Shown: piece after piece, positions 1 through 11,999 of the stretch
Layout: each line of letters starts with the position of its first letter
Position numbering within the stretch: the first letter of the stretch is position 1
From: Arthrobacter citreus
GTDB lineage: Bacteria; Actinomycetota; Actinomycetes; Actinomycetales; Micrococcaceae
Direction: 5' to 3'
Length of the DNA: 64,000 nt
NCBI RefSeq assembly: GCF_038405225.1
Contig: NZ_CP151657.1
Location: 1,240,001 to 1,304,000 of the forward strand
Position numbers and translations under genes: made by a program
The notes under the pieces: model-generated
What the model saw: the letters and a program-made list of their open reading frames with translations, nothing else
What the model was told of the DNA's origin: nothing
The model's database searches: none

Positions 1-857
1 TCATGATCATGATGCTTCCCCGCGCAGCCGTCTGCGCCGAACGCATCTACGAGGTCCTGGACACCGAGAGCACGGTGCACGACGCGCCGGCTGCCGCGCC
101 GCTGGTGTACGACGGCGGGACCCTGGTGTTTGACGGCGTGGGCTACACCTACCCGGGGGCGGAGGCGCCGGTGCTGCACGGGATTACCTTCACCGCCGAG
201 TCCGGACAGACCACGGCCATCATCGGATCCACGGGGGCGGGGAAATCTACCCTGCTGAACCTGGTGCCGCGGCTGCTTGATGCCACCACCGGAGGAATCC
301 GCATTGACGGACAGGACATTGAGGAAGTCACGCTGCATTCACTGCGCAGCGGCATCGGCCTGGTGCCGCAGAAGGCGTACCTGTTTGCCGGCACCATTGC
401 CTCCAACCTGCGCTTCGGCAAACCGGAAGCGACCGACGCCGAACTGTGGGAAGCCCTCGAGATCGCCCAGGCCGCCGACTTTGTCCGCGCTTCCGAGGGG
501 GTGCTGGAACACCGGGTGGAACAGGGCGGCGGAAACTTCTCCGGCGGCCAGCGGCAGCGCCTGGCCATTGCCCGGGCACTGGTGGTCCAGCCATCCATCT
601 ACCTCTTTGATGACAGCTTCTCCGCACTGGACTTCGCCACGGATGCCAGGCTGCGGGCCGCCCTCAAACAGCGCACCCGTAATTCCACCGTGCTGATTGT
701 CGCCCAGCGCGTGAACACCATCACCGACGCCGGACGGATTGTGGTGCTGGAGGAGGGGCGGATCGCCGGACAGGGCACGCACGCCGAACTGATGGACACC
801 TCGCCCACCTACCGCGAAATAGTCGAATCCCAGCTCACCGCCGAGGAAGTCCAGTGA
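1..857 (+). CDS. ABC exporter half-transporter, C-terminal part (5' end outside window)
   Basis: The reading frame is open to the left edge, so only the nucleotide-binding domain and a short piece of the membrane domain are visible. Walker A is GSTGAGKST (about residues 75-83 of the fragment), signature FSGGQRQR, Walker B SIYLFDDSFSALD. The usual catalytic Glu after Walker B is Asp and the switch His is Gln (IVAQRVNTI), as in the degenerate half of heterodimeric exporters such as TM287/288 or BmrCD. The stop overlaps the GTG of the next gene by 4 bp, so the two are translationally coupled and very probably form one heterodimer. Substrate is unknown; drug, lipid or peptide export are all possible. 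Confidence 0.93.
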   Translation, partial: MIMMLPRAAVCAERIYEVLDTESTVHDAPAAAPLVYDGGTLVFDGVGYTYPGAEAPVLHGITFTAESGQTTAIIGSTGAGKSTLLNLVPRLLDATTGGIRIDGQDIEEVTLHSLRSGIGLVPQKAYLFAGTIASNLRFGKPEATDAELWEALEIAQAADFVRASEGVLEHRVEQGGGNFSGGQRQRLAIARALVVQPSIYLFDDSFSALDFATDARLRAALKQRTRNSTVLIVAQRVNTITDAGRIVVLEEGRIAGQGTHAELMDTSPTYREIVESQLTAEEVQ

Positions 858-2845
858 GCGCCCCGGCACGCGGCGGCCCCCGCCCTGTGATGCGCGGCCC
901 CGGCGCAGGCCATGCCCCGGCCGCAAAACCGTTGAATTTCCGGGCCAGCGTCAAGCGGATCCTGTCCCTCATGGCCCCGGACCGGCTCCGGCTGGCCCTG
1001 GTGATGGTTGCCGCCGTCGTCTCCGTGGCGCTCGCCGTCACGGCTCCGCGGATCCTGGGTGAAGCCACCAACGTGATTTTCGACGGCGTAATCGGTGCCG
1101 GCCTGGACCCGGGCGTCAGCAAGGACGAGCAGGTGCGGGAACTGCGCCTGGCCGGAGAGGGCCAGCTGGCGGACATGCTCGCCGCCATGGACGTGGTCCC
1201 TGGGGCGGGCGTGGACTTCGGCAGGCTGCGGATGCTGGTGCTGGGGGTGCTGGGCATCTACCTCGCAGCCTTCTTCTTCGGCTGGCTGCAGGCACGCGTG
1301 ACGGCGCGGGTGGTGCAGAACGCCATGTACCGGCTGCGGAAGGACGTGGACGGCAAGCTCTTCCGGCTCCCCATGTCGCACTTCCAGCGCGAATCCCGCG
1401 GGGACGTGCTCAGCCGGGTGACCAATGACATCGACAACCTGGCCCAGACGCTGTCCCAAACCCTGACCCAGATCATCACGTCGGTGCTCACCATCGTGGG
1501 GGTGCTGGGCATGATGCTGTGGCTGTCCCCGCTGCTGGCACTGATCGCCGTGGTCACGGTGCCGGTCTCCGCCGTCGTCACCGTGTTCATTGCCAAGCGC
1601 TCGCAGGCGCAGTTCATGCAGCAGTGGAAGTCCACGGGTGAGGTGAACGGGTACATCGAGGAAATGTTCAGCGCCCAGGACGTGGTGAAGGCCTTTGGGC
1701 AGCAGGAGCGCGTGGTGGAGGGCTTCCGGCCGGCCAATGAGACCCTGTACCGCTCCTCCTTCAAAGCGCAGTTCGTTTCCGGCGTCATCATGCCCACCAT
1801 GCAGTTCATCTCCAACCTGAACTACGTGGCGGTTGCCGTGGTGGGCGGCATCCTGGTGGCCAACGGGCGTCTCTCGATCGGAGGCGTGCAGGCCTTTGTG
1901 CAGTACAGCCGCCAGTTCTCGCAGCCGCTGGGTCAGATTGGATCGCTGATCAACATGCTGCAGTCCGGGGTGGCATCAGCCGAACGTGTGTTCGAACTTT
2001 TGGATGACCGGGAACAGGAGCCCGATCCGGCGGATCCGCTGACCCTGCCCGAGGTCCGCGGCCGCGTGGCCTTTGAACACGTGGATTTCAGCTACTCGCC
2101 GGACGCCCCGCTGATTCGGGATCTGTCCTTTGTGGCGGAACCGGGTCAGACGGTCGCCATTGTCGGTCCCACGGGGGCGGGGAAGACCACCCTAGTGAAC
2201 CTGCTCATGCGCTTTTACGACATCGACGCCGGCCGGATCACCATTGACGGTGTCGACACGGCCCGGATGCGGCGGGACGACGTGCGCCGAAACATCGGCA
2301 TGGTGCTCCAGGACGCGTGGCTCTTCGAGGGCACCATCCGGGAGAACCTTGCCTACGGCGCACCCGGCGTCACGGACGAGCAGATTGTCCAGGCCGCCAG
2401 GGCAACCCACGTGGACCACTTTGTGCGCTCACTGCCCGAGGGGTACGACACCGTCCTGGGTAACGACGGCGGCTCGCTCAGCCAGGGGCAGCGGCAGCTG
2501 ATCACCATCGCGCGGGCCTGGCTGGCCAATCCGTCCATCCTCGTCCTGGATGAGGCGACCAGCTCCGTGGACACCCGGACCGAGATCTCCATCCGGCTGG
2601 CCATGAGCGCCCTGCGGGAAGCGCGCACCAGTTTTGTCATCGCGCACCGGCTGTCCACTATCCGGGACGCAGACGTGATCCTGGTGGTGCGGAGCGGGGA
2701 GATCGTGGAGCAGGGAACCCATGAAGCGCTGCTGGACGCCGAAGGATTCTACGCAGAGCTGTACCGCTCCCAGTTCGCCGAGGCTGCCGCCGCGGAGGAA
2801 ACGGCGCCGGATGACGCGGGGGAGGGGGCAGGCTCTCCGCTGTGA
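854..2845 (+). CDS. ABC exporter half-transporter, ATPase-active partner
   Basis: A full-length 663-residue half-exporter: a cytoplasmic N-terminal tail, six predicted membrane helices (about residues 35-360) and an ATPase domain. Walker A is GPTGAGKTT (about 437-445), Walker B ILVLDEATSSVD with the catalytic Glu, switch His in FVIAHRLSTI. Its signature is LSQGQRQ rather than LSGGQ. Paired with the Asp/Gln-degenerate upstream subunit, this gives one normal and one degenerate ATP site. A loop of roughly 40 residues between helices 1 and 2 (about residues 80-120) is longer than in homodimeric exporters. The start is GTG in a GTGA overlap with the upstream gene. Export substrate cannot be deduced. 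Confidence 0.95.
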   Translation: MSAPARGGPRPVMRGPGAGHAPAAKPLNFRASVKRILSLMAPDRLRLALVMVAAVVSVALAVTAPRILGEATNVIFDGVIGAGLDPGVSKDEQVRELRLAGEGQLADMLAAMDVVPGAGVDFGRLRMLVLGVLGIYLAAFFFGWLQARVTARVVQNAMYRLRKDVDGKLFRLPMSHFQRESRGDVLSRVTNDIDNLAQTLSQTLTQIITSVLTIVGVLGMMLWLSPLLALIAVVTVPVSAVVTVFIAKRSQAQFMQQWKSTGEVNGYIEEMFSAQDVVKAFGQQERVVEGFRPANETLYRSSFKAQFVSGVIMPTMQFISNLNYVAVAVVGGILVANGRLSIGGVQAFVQYSRQFSQPLGQIGSLINMLQSGVASAERVFELLDDREQEPDPADPLTLPEVRGRVAFEHVDFSYSPDAPLIRDLSFVAEPGQTVAIVGPTGAGKTTLVNLLMRFYDIDAGRITIDGVDTARMRRDDVRRNIGMVLQDAWLFEGTIRENLAYGAPGVTDEQIVQAARATHVDHFVRSLPEGYDTVLGNDGGSLSQGQRQLITIARAWLANPSILVLDEATSSVDTRTEISIRLAMSALREARTSFVIAHRLSTIRDADVILVVRSGEIVEQGTHEALLDAEGFYAELYRSQFAEAAAAEETAPDDAGEGAGSPL

Positions 2846-2971
2846 CCGGCCTCCCGGCGGAAGCCGCACCGGCGTGGCAAAATGGAACTGCAGCAAGTGG
2901 AAATGAACTCGCAGCAAGCCATGCCGCCGTAATCCCGGACGGCTCCAGCTCCCTCACCTGAAGGCGGTCCC

Positions 2972-3349
2972 ATGAGCGACGACGTCCTGTCCTGGGTCCG
3001 CATCGACGGCACAAGCACCGTTCCCCCCTTCGAGCAGCTGAGGGTCCAGATCCTCGACGCCGCCAATGAGGGACGCCTCGCCGTCGGAACCCGCCTTCCA
3101 CCGGTACGCGCGCTCGCCGCCCGGCTGGGCCTTGCGGTCAACACGGTGGCACGGGCCTACCGCGAACTCGAACAGGCCGAAGTGGTCACGACGCGCTCGC
3201 GGGCGGGCACCGTCATTGCGGCAGCGGGGGACAACGGACGGCGGCGGGTCGCCGAGGCAGCCGCCGTTTTTGCGGACTCCGTGCGCGCAAACGGCCTCGA
3301 CCCGCAAGAGGCCATGACCTATGTTGAGACGGCTCTTCGCCTGCGGTGA
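2972..3349 (+). CDS. GntR-family regulator, short YtrA-like type
   Basis: A 125-residue protein with an N-terminal GntR winged helix (about residues 10-80; the recognition part contains LPPVRALAARLGLAVNT and the wing TRSRAGTVI) and only about 40 helical residues after it. That is too short for a FadR or HutC effector domain, so it matches the YtrA subfamily, whose members often control ABC transporter operons and sit beside them. Here it lies 126 bp after the exporter pair on the same strand. That suggests, but does not prove, that it regulates the pair. ATG is preceded by a GAAGGCGG stretch. Confidence 0.85.
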   Translation: MSDDVLSWVRIDGTSTVPPFEQLRVQILDAANEGRLAVGTRLPPVRALAARLGLAVNTVARAYRELEQAEVVTTRSRAGTVIAAAGDNGRRRVAEAAAVFADSVRANGLDPQEAMTYVETALRLR

Positions 3350-3360
3350 ACACTGCGGTG

Positions 3361-3376
3361 TCGAATACATCTTCGA
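3361..3376. promoter_or_regulatory. LexA (SOS) box upstream of uvrA
   Basis: The 16-mer TCGAATACATCTTCGA has two TCGAA/TTCGA half-sites around a central six bases. It matches the actinobacterial/Gram-positive SOS operator pattern (CGAAC-N4-GTTCG) except at the innermost base of each half. It lies 15-30 bp upstream of the uvrA -10 hexamer and would cover the -35 region, so LexA binding should repress uvrA until DNA damage. Confidence 0.75.
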
Positions 3377-3390
3377 ACCAAACGGTGAAC

Positions 3391-3396
3391 TACAGT
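3391..3396 (+). promoter_or_regulatory. uvrA -10 hexamer, leaderless promoter
   Basis: TACAGT lies exactly 7 nt before the GTG at 3404, with no purine-rich ribosome-binding site between. This geometry puts the transcription start at or next to the start codon, as for leaderless actinobacterial mRNAs. Confidence 0.55.
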
Positions 3397-3403
3397 GGAA
3401 ATT

Positions 3404-6322
<2,919 letters not shown>

Positions 6323-6395
6323 GCGGAGCCGGCGCGTCAGCATAAGCCGCGCCACCGGGTAATTGCGGGCTCTGCCTTGCTTTGACCCGGCCGCA

Positions 6396-6435
6396 ACGGA
6401 AAGAGGTATTCCCCCAGGGGAATGCCTTTTTCCGT
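6396..6435. terminator. Long perfect hairpin after uvrA
   Basis: Bases 6396-6414 pair with 6417-6435 over 18-19 positions with two G-U pairs and no mismatch, around a CCAG-like loop. A run of five T lies within the 3' arm rather than after it. It lies 73 bp after the uvrA stop and 31 bp before the next start codon. It may be the uvrA terminator or a regulatory hairpin in the leader of the next gene. Confidence 0.6.
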
Positions 6436-6465
6436 ACCCGGGCACAGGTGTGGGAAACTGTCCCG

Positions 6466-7170
6466 GTGAAAGAATCCCGGCTCTTAGTGCTCTTTGACCT
6501 GGACGGAACCCTCGTGGATCCGGCAGGCAGCATCACCGGCGGCATCAGTGCCGCCCTCGCAGCGTGCGGCCTGCCCGTACCTCCGCCGGAAGACCTGCAG
6601 CGCATGGTCGGACCGGCACTGATCACATCGCTGCGGGAAATCGCCGGTGTGCCCGAAGAGCGCATCAGCGAGGTCGTGGCGTATTACCGGGCCGGATACC
6701 GGGACACCGGAATGGCACAAAGCCGCCCCTACCCGGGCATCGCGGAAGCCGTCCAAGCGCTTCGCGACGGCGGAGCCGCAGTGGCCGTTGCCACCCAGAA
6801 ACCCGAGCCGCTGGCCCATGAACTGCTCCGGGTGCAGGGCCTCGACGGGCTGTTCGACTCCGTGCACGGCTCACCCGCGGACGAGCAGGCCGCCGCCGCA
6901 CTGGACGGCAAAGCCTCGATCATCCGGGCCGCGCTTTCACGGCATTCCGGCACGTATGACCGCGCCGTCATGGTGGGGGACCGCCGGCACGACATCCACG
7001 GCGCGGCTGCCAACGCGCTGGACTGCATTGGCGTGTCCTGGGGGTTCGCCGCCGACGGCGAGCTTGCAGCAGCCGGTGCCTGCGCCGTCGTCGACTCGGC
7101 GGGGGAACTGCTGGCGGAGCTGGAAAGCCACCGTGCGCAGGAAAGGGACTGCGCGCATGGGCGTTTATGA
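6466..7170 (+). CDS. HAD-superfamily hydrolase, phosphoglycolate phosphatase-like
   Basis: A 234-residue HAD phosphatase. Motif I is FDLDGTLVD near the N terminus (the first Asp is the nucleophile), motif II the Thr in VAVATQKPE, motif III a Lys in the DGKASI region, motif IV GDRRHDIHGA. A helical cap of about 70 residues sits between motifs I and II, as in subclass IA (Gph/PgmB group). The true substrate cannot be read from sequence; phosphoglycolate or a nucleotide or sugar phosphate are candidates. GTG 6466 is chosen because it starts just before the core domain. An ATG at 6382 would put a long non-homologous extension through the upstream hairpin. It overlaps plsC by 14 bp. Confidence 0.88.
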   Translation: MKESRLLVLFDLDGTLVDPAGSITGGISAALAACGLPVPPPEDLQRMVGPALITSLREIAGVPEERISEVVAYYRAGYRDTGMAQSRPYPGIAEAVQALRDGGAAVAVATQKPEPLAHELLRVQGLDGLFDSVHGSPADEQAAAALDGKASIIRAALSRHSGTYDRAVMVGDRRHDIHGAAANALDCIGVSWGFAADGELAAAGACAVVDSAGELLAELESHRAQERDCAHGRL

Positions 7171-7825
7171 CCTGACCCGGGCCTCAACCCGCGGACTCAT
7201 TGCCGGACTGTGCCGGCCCACCGTCATTGGCCTGGAAAACGTTCCGGCCAGCGGTGCCTTCATCGTGGCCGCAAACCACCTCTCGTTCCTGGACAGCGTC
7301 CTCACGCAGGCCCTGATGCCCCGGCCCGTGGCCTTCTTCGCCAAGGCCGAGTACTTCACCGGCACCGGCGTCAAGGGTGCCGCCATGCGGACCTTTTTTG
7401 AAGGCGTGGGATCCATCCCGGTGGAACGGGACCAGCAGGCCGCGTCGGTGGCGGCGCTGAAAACGCTGCTGGACCGGCTGGAGCAGGGCAGCGGCATTGG
7501 AATCTACCCGGAGGGCACCCGCTCCCGGGACGGACTGCTGTACCGCGGCCGGACCGGCGTTGGCTGGCTGGCCCTGACCTCCGGCGCCCCCGTGGTTCCC
7601 GTAGGGCTGATCGGCACAGAGAACCTGCAGCCCGCGGGCAAAAAATGGATCAAGCCGCAGCACTTCACCATGAAGGTGGGCCGGCCGCTCTACTTCCAGA
7701 AGACCGGACCGGACCACGCGCTGCCCGCCCGCCGGCAGGCCACCGACCGGGTCATGGACGCCATTGCCGAACTGTCGGGGCAGGAACGCTCCGGCAGCTA
7801 CAACCAGAGCAAGCCCGAAGGCTAA
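7157..7825 (+). CDS. plsC: 1-acyl-sn-glycerol-3-phosphate acyltransferase (PlsC family)
   Basis: Transfers an acyl chain to lysophosphatidic acid at the membrane to make phosphatidic acid. The 222-residue protein shows the NHxxxxD block (NHLSFLD, about residues 38-44) and the EGTRSRDG block (about 120), the catalytic and glycerol-phosphate binding motifs of the family. There is no strong transmembrane helix, so it is likely peripheral. The ATG at 7157 has AGGAAAGGGA upstream. The start lies inside the HAD gene, so the two are probably co-translated. Acyl specificity is unknown. Confidence 0.9.
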   Translation: MGVYDLTRASTRGLIAGLCRPTVIGLENVPASGAFIVAANHLSFLDSVLTQALMPRPVAFFAKAEYFTGTGVKGAAMRTFFEGVGSIPVERDQQAASVAALKTLLDRLEQGSGIGIYPEGTRSRDGLLYRGRTGVGWLALTSGAPVVPVGLIGTENLQPAGKKWIKPQHFTMKVGRPLYFQKTGPDHALPARRQATDRVMDAIAELSGQERSGSYNQSKPEG

Positions 7826-7894
7826 AGCCGGCAGCACGGTTCAGCGCCCCGCGAAAGCGGCGCCGGCCTGCGCAGAAGCGTCCGGCAGCAACCG

Positions 7895-7900
7895 TAGGAT
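7895..7900 (+). promoter_or_regulatory. uvrC -10 hexamer
   Basis: TAGGAT lies 6 nt before the uvrC GTG. The same bases (AGGATGGA) could act as a weak ribosome-binding site, so a leaderless start and a leadered start overlap here. Confidence 0.4.
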
Positions 7901-7906
7901 GGAAAC

Positions 7907-9919
7907 GTGGCAGATCCAGCAACATACCGGCCGAAGACGGGGGAGATCCCCACCGCCCCAGGCGTTTACCGTTTCCGTGACGAGCACCGCCGGGTCATCT
8001 ACGTCGGCAAAGCCAAGAACCTCCGCTCCCGCCTGAACTCATATTTCGCCAACCCGCGGGGCCTGCTGCCCAAGACGCGGGCCATGGTGCACACCGCCGC
8101 CAGCGTCGAATGGACAGTGGTCGGCACCGAGCTCGAAGCGCTGCAGCTGGAGTACACCTGGATCAAGGAATTCAACCCCCGGTTCAACATCATGTTCCGG
8201 GACGACAAGTCCTATCCCTACCTCGCCGTCACCATGGGGGAGAAGTATCCCCGGGCGCAGGTCATGCGCGGGGACCGGCGCAAGGACACCCGCTACTTCG
8301 GACCGTTCTACCCCGCGAAGGCCATCCGCGAAACCCTGGACACCCTGCTGCGCGTTTTCCCCGTCCGCACCTGCAGCTCCGGCGTTTTCAAGCGTGCCGA
8401 GCGCACCGGCCGGCCATGCCTGCTCGGCTATATCGACAAATGCTCCGCCCCCTGCGTCGGCCGGATCAGTCCCGAAGACCACCGCCAGCTGGCCGCCGAA
8501 CTGTGCGACTTCATGTCCGGTGAGGGCAAGCGGTTCATCGGCACCCTGGAAAAGGAAATGCAGGCGGCCGTGGCCGAGCTCGACTATGAAACCGCAGCCC
8601 GGCTGCGCGATGACATTGCCGCCCTGCGCAAGGTGTTCGAACGCAACAACGTGGTCCTCAGCGAAGACACCGACGCCGACATCTTTGCGCTCGAGGAAGA
8701 TGAGCTCGAAGCATCGGCCCAGGTGTTCCATGTCCGCGCCGGACGGATCCGCGGACAGCGCGGCTGGGTGGTGGAAAAGGTTGAGGACGCGGACACCGGG
8801 GACCTGGTGGAACACCTGATCCAGCAGGTCTACGGCGAGGCCGCCGCCACTGACCGCATTCCCCGCCAGGTGCTGGTTCCGGCGCTTCCCTCCAACGCTG
8901 ATGAGCTGGGACAGTGGCTCTCCGGGCTGCGCGGCGCCCACGTGGACATCCGCGTTCCACAGCGCGGCGACAAGAAGGCCCTGATGGAGACCGTGGCCCG
9001 CAATGCCGCCGACGCCCTGCGCCTGCATAAGAGCCGCCGGGCCGGGGACATCACCACGCGCTCCGCGGCGCTGCAGGAACTGCAGGAAGCCCTGGACCTG
9101 CCCGTGGCACTGCTGCGCATCGAGTGTTACGACATCTCCCATGTGTCCGGCACCAACGTGGTGGCGTCCATGGTGGTGGCCGAGGACGGCCTCCCGAAAA
9201 AATCGGACTACCGGAAGTTCTCCATCACCGGAGAGGCGGCGCGGGATGACACCTCAGCCATGTATGACGTGATCTCCCGGCGGTTCCGCAACTACCTCGC
9301 CGAGAACGCGGACCCGGCCGCCGAGCCCGCACCGGCTCCCGCGGAGCTCCCAGCTGAACGCGCCGGAACCGACGTCCAGCCGCTGACCGACACGCTCACG
9401 GCGGCTCCGCGGTCCAAGTTTGCCTACCCGCCGAACCTGGTGGTGGTTGACGGCGGCCAGCCCCAGGTGGCCGCCGCCTCCCGTGCCCTCGCGGATCTGG
9501 GCATCACCGACATTTACGTGGTGGGCCTGGCCAAGCGGCTGGAGGAAGTCTGGGTGCCGGACAGTGACTTCCCGGTGATCCTGCCCCGCGCCTCCGAAGC
9601 CCTGTTCCTGCTCCAGCGAATTCGGGACGAGGCACACCGGTTTGCCATCACCTTCCACCGCCAGAAGCGTGCCAAGTCCATGACGGCGTCCCTGCTGGAC
9701 GAGATTTCCGGCCTCGGGCCGGCCAAACGTGCGGCCCTGCTCAAAGAGTTCGGTTCGGTCAAGAAGCTGCGCAGCGCATCGCCCGAGGAGCTGCAGCGCG
9801 CGCCGGGCATCGGTCCGGCCCTGGCGGCGTCGATACACGCGCAGCTCGCGGCCAAGGGCGCCGGACAGGACGCGGCCCCCGCCGTAAACATGACCACCGG
9901 CGAAATCATGGAAACTTAG
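7907..9919 (+). CDS. uvrC: UvrC, excinuclease ABC subunit C
   Basis: Dual-incision nuclease of nucleotide excision repair. Of 670 residues, the N terminus carries the GIY-YIG nuclease (GVYRF ... [13 protein letters not shown], about 16-60). A UVR UvrB-binding motif follows at about 215-250 ([15 protein letters not shown]). The C-terminal RNase H-like nuclease ([35 protein letters not shown]) is followed by a double helix-hairpin-helix ([11 protein letters not shown] ... [12 protein letters not shown]). An Ala/Pro-rich insertion of roughly 45 residues splits the second nuclease (about 465-510), which is common in actinobacterial UvrC. GTG start. No SOS box is evident. Confidence 0.97.
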   Translation: MADPATYRPKTGEIPTAPGVYRFRDEHRRVIYVGKAKNLRSRLNSYFANPRGLLPKTRAMVHTAASVEWTVVGTELEALQLEYTWIKEFNPRFNIMFRDDKSYPYLAVTMGEKYPRAQVMRGDRRKDTRYFGPFYPAKAIRETLDTLLRVFPVRTCSSGVFKRAERTGRPCLLGYIDKCSAPCVGRISPEDHRQLAAELCDFMSGEGKRFIGTLEKEMQAAVAELDYETAARLRDDIAALRKVFERNNVVLSEDTDADIFALEEDELEASAQVFHVRAGRIRGQRGWVVEKVEDADTGDLVEHLIQQVYGEAAATDRIPRQVLVPALPSNADELGQWLSGLRGAHVDIRVPQRGDKKALMETVARNAADALRLHKSRRAGDITTRSAALQELQEALDLPVALLRIECYDISHVSGTNVVASMVVAEDGLPKKSDYRKFSITGEAARDDTSAMYDVISRRFRNYLAENADPAAEPAPAPAELPAERAGTDVQPLTDTLTAAPRSKFAYPPNLVVVDGGQPQVAAASRALADLGITDIYVVGLAKRLEEVWVPDSDFPVILPRASEALFLLQRIRDEAHRFAITFHRQKRAKSMTASLLDEISGLGPAKRAALLKEFGSVKKLRSASPEELQRAPGIGPALAASIHAQLAAKGAGQDAAPAVNMTTGEIMET

Positions 9920-9920
9920 C

Positions 9921-9926
9921 TAGGCT
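9921..9926 (+). promoter_or_regulatory. Candidate -10 for the rapZ-yvcK-whiA transcript
   Basis: TAGGCT immediately after the uvrC stop codon would start transcription near 9933, giving a leader of about 128 nt that contains the hairpin at 9942-9987. No good -35 is obvious. Confidence 0.35.
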
Positions 9927-9941
9927 GGGTAATCGGCTTCT

Positions 9942-9987
9942 TTCCCTGCGGCAGCTAACCGTGCGGAGCCGCACGGCTGCGCGGGAA
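9942..9987 (+). other. Structured leader hairpin upstream of rapZ
   Basis: A central perfect stem (CCGTGCGG with CCGCACGG, 9959-9976) is extended outward by CAG/CTG, GCG/CGC and TTCCC/GGGAA, separated only by small bulges. Total paired length is about 19 bp. No T-run follows, so it looks like a leader structure rather than a simple terminator, although a uvrC terminator role is possible. Confidence 0.5.
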
Positions 9988-10060
9988 CCATGGCAGAAAC
10001 AAACCAGCACGGCACACTGTGCCCTGCTCTGGATGAAATCCTAAGGACGGGACGACGGAC

Positions 10061-10960
10061 ATGAAGGAACAGGACGCGCTGACCCCGGTCAAGCCCGCCG
10101 AATCGGAACTGCTGGTGGTTACCGGCATGTCCGGCGCCGGACGCAGCACGGCCGCCAACGCCCTCGAGGACCACGGCTGGTACGTGGTCGAAAACCTGCC
10201 GCCGATGATGCTGGGCACCCTGACCGAGCTGGTGTCCCGGATGCCGCACTCCATCCCCAAGCTCGCAGTGGTCATCGACGTCCGCAGCAAGGAGCTGTTC
10301 CAGGACATCAGGGAGGCGCTCAGCGGCCTCCGGGCGGCCGGCGTTTCCTACCGGCTGCTGTTCCTGGACGCCGAGGATGAAACCCTGGTGCGCCGCTTCG
10401 AGCAGGGCCGGCGCCCGCACCCGCTGCAGGAGGACGGCAGCATCCTTGACGGCATCGCAGCCGAGCGGGACGTGCTGAAGGAGCTGCGCGAATCATCCGA
10501 CGTCGTGGTGGACACCTCCAAACTGAACGTGCACGCGCTGGCCACCACCATCACCGAGCTCTTTACCGAGTCCGGGCCGATTGTGCTGCGGCTGAACGTG
10601 ATGAGCTTTGGGTTCAAGTACGGCCTGCCGGTGGACGCGAACTATGTTGCCGACGTCCGCTTCATTCCCAACCCGCACTGGGTTCCGCAGCTGCGCCCGC
10701 ACACTGGCCTGGACGAAGACGTGCGTGAGTACGTGCTCGCCGCGCACGGAACCCGCGACTTCCTGGACCGCTACGTTGATGCCCTGGAGCCCGTCATCGA
10801 CGGGTACCGGCGGGAGAACAAGCACTACGCCACCATCGCCGTCGGCTGCACGGGCGGAAAACACCGCTCCGTGGCCGTTACCGAGGAGCTGGCCAAGCGG
10901 CTTGCGCAGCTGCCACACGTGACGGTGAGCGCGCACCACCGTGATCTTGGACGCGAATAG
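10061..10960 (+). CDS. rapZ: RapZ (YvcJ) nucleotide-binding / RNase adaptor family protein
   Basis: A 299-residue P-loop protein. Walker A is GMSGAGRST (about 22-30), then WYVVENLPP, with a Walker B-like VVIDVRS near 70. The C-terminal half has the conserved [10 protein letters not shown] segment (about 263-272) that in E. coli RapZ belongs to the domain binding GlmZ RNA and amino-sugar phosphate. In actinobacteria the role is less certain. Gene order rapZ-yvcK-whiA is conserved widely in Gram-positives and points to coupling of cell-wall precursor sensing and division. The next gene's ATG directly follows this stop codon. Confidence 0.94.
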   Translation: MKEQDALTPVKPAESELLVVTGMSGAGRSTAANALEDHGWYVVENLPPMMLGTLTELVSRMPHSIPKLAVVIDVRSKELFQDIREALSGLRAAGVSYRLLFLDAEDETLVRRFEQGRRPHPLQEDGSILDGIAAERDVLKELRESSDVVVDTSKLNVHALATTITELFTESGPIVLRLNVMSFGFKYGLPVDANYVADVRFIPNPHWVPQLRPHTGLDEDVREYVLAAHGTRDFLDRYVDALEPVIDGYRRENKHYATIAVGCTGGKHRSVAVTEELAKRLAQLPHVTVSAHHRDLGRE

Positions 10961-11989
10961 ATGGCCTTTCTGACCGGCCCGCTCCCGATGATTCCGCAGA
11001 CGGGGGCGGCCCGCGACGCCGGCGTCAGCGACGGCTCTCCGGCCGTGGTGGCACTGGGCGGCGGGCACGGGCTGTCCGCGTCGCTGTCTGCCCTGCGCCT
11101 GCTGACCACGGACCTGACCGCCGTGGTGACCGTGGCGGACGACGGCGGTTCCTCCGGCCGACTGCGCCATGAGCTGGACGTGCTTCCGCCGGGTGACCTG
11201 CGGATGGCCCTGGCGGCGCTCTGTGATGACACTGACTGGGGTCGAACCTGGCGCGACGTCATGCAGCACCGTTTCCAGTCCCGTCCCGGAGTCAACGGAT
11301 CGCTGGACAACCATGCCCTGGGCAACCTGCTGATCGTGACCCTGTGGGAGCTGCTGGGGGATCCGGTGGCGGGCCTGCAGTGGGCCGGGGCCCTGCTGGG
11401 CGCCCGTGGCCAGGTTTTGCCGATGTCCACCCAGCCGCTCACCATCGAGGGCGACGTCCTGCGGCGGACGGCCACGGGCGAGTACCTGGAACTGGTGACG
11501 GGGCAGGCCCGGCTGGCCACTGCCGGAGCGATGGGCAAGGTCAGCGAGGTCCGTCTCACACCGGCGGATGCCGCTGCCTGCCCCGAAGCCGTCACGGCCA
11601 TTGAGCGGGCCGACTGGGTCATTCTTGGTCCCGGTTCCTGGTACACCTCGGTGTTGCCGCACCTGATGCTGCCGGAGCTGCGGTCAGCCCTGACCCGGAC
11701 CAAGGCCAAGCGGTGCCTGACCATGAACCTGACGAACGAAACGAAGGAAACGGCCGGGATGTCGGCACTGGACCATCTCGCGGAGGTGCGGCGGTACGCC
11801 CCCGGACTCCGCGTGGATGCAGTGCTTGCCGACCCCGGTGTCATCGAAGACCGCGATGCGTTCAGTGCGGCGGTTGCCGCGATGGGCGGGCGCGCCGTCT
11901 TCGGTAAGGTGGGGGCAGCGACCGGGCGGCCGATCCATGATCCGCTGCGCCTGGCCACCGCCTATCACGATATGTTTGGGGAGAACTAG
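10961..11989 (+). CDS. yvcK: YvcK / CofD-like gluconeogenesis factor
   Basis: A 342-residue member of the YvcK (CofD superfamily) group. It has the N-terminal Gly-rich [14 protein letters not shown] (about 28-41), [13 protein letters not shown] (about 59-71), and the [14 protein letters not shown] segment (about 223-236). In B. subtilis and mycobacteria YvcK (CuvA in mycobacteria) binds UDP-sugars and supports cell shape and growth on gluconeogenic carbon. The ATG starts at the base after the rapZ stop, so the pair is strictly co-translated. The first 20 residues are unconserved-looking and a later GTG start is conceivable. whiA follows after 10 bp. Confidence 0.93.
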   Translation: MAFLTGPLPMIPQTGAARDAGVSDGSPAVVALGGGHGLSASLSALRLLTTDLTAVVTVADDGGSSGRLRHELDVLPPGDLRMALAALCDDTDWGRTWRDVMQHRFQSRPGVNGSLDNHALGNLLIVTLWELLGDPVAGLQWAGALLGARGQVLPMSTQPLTIEGDVLRRTATGEYLELVTGQARLATAGAMGKVSEVRLTPADAAACPEAVTAIERADWVILGPGSWYTSVLPHLMLPELRSALTRTKAKRCLTMNLTNETKETAGMSALDHLAEVRRYAPGLRVDAVLADPGVIEDRDAFSAAVAAMGGRAVFGKVGAATGRPIHDPLRLATAYHDMFGEN

Positions 11990-11999
11990 GAGTGTATTT

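Noticed and set aside
6382-6465. N-terminal extension of the HAD phosphatase from ATG 6382
   Set aside because: It would be encoded by the strong hairpin and adds 28 residues unlike the family; GTG 6466 fits the domain start.
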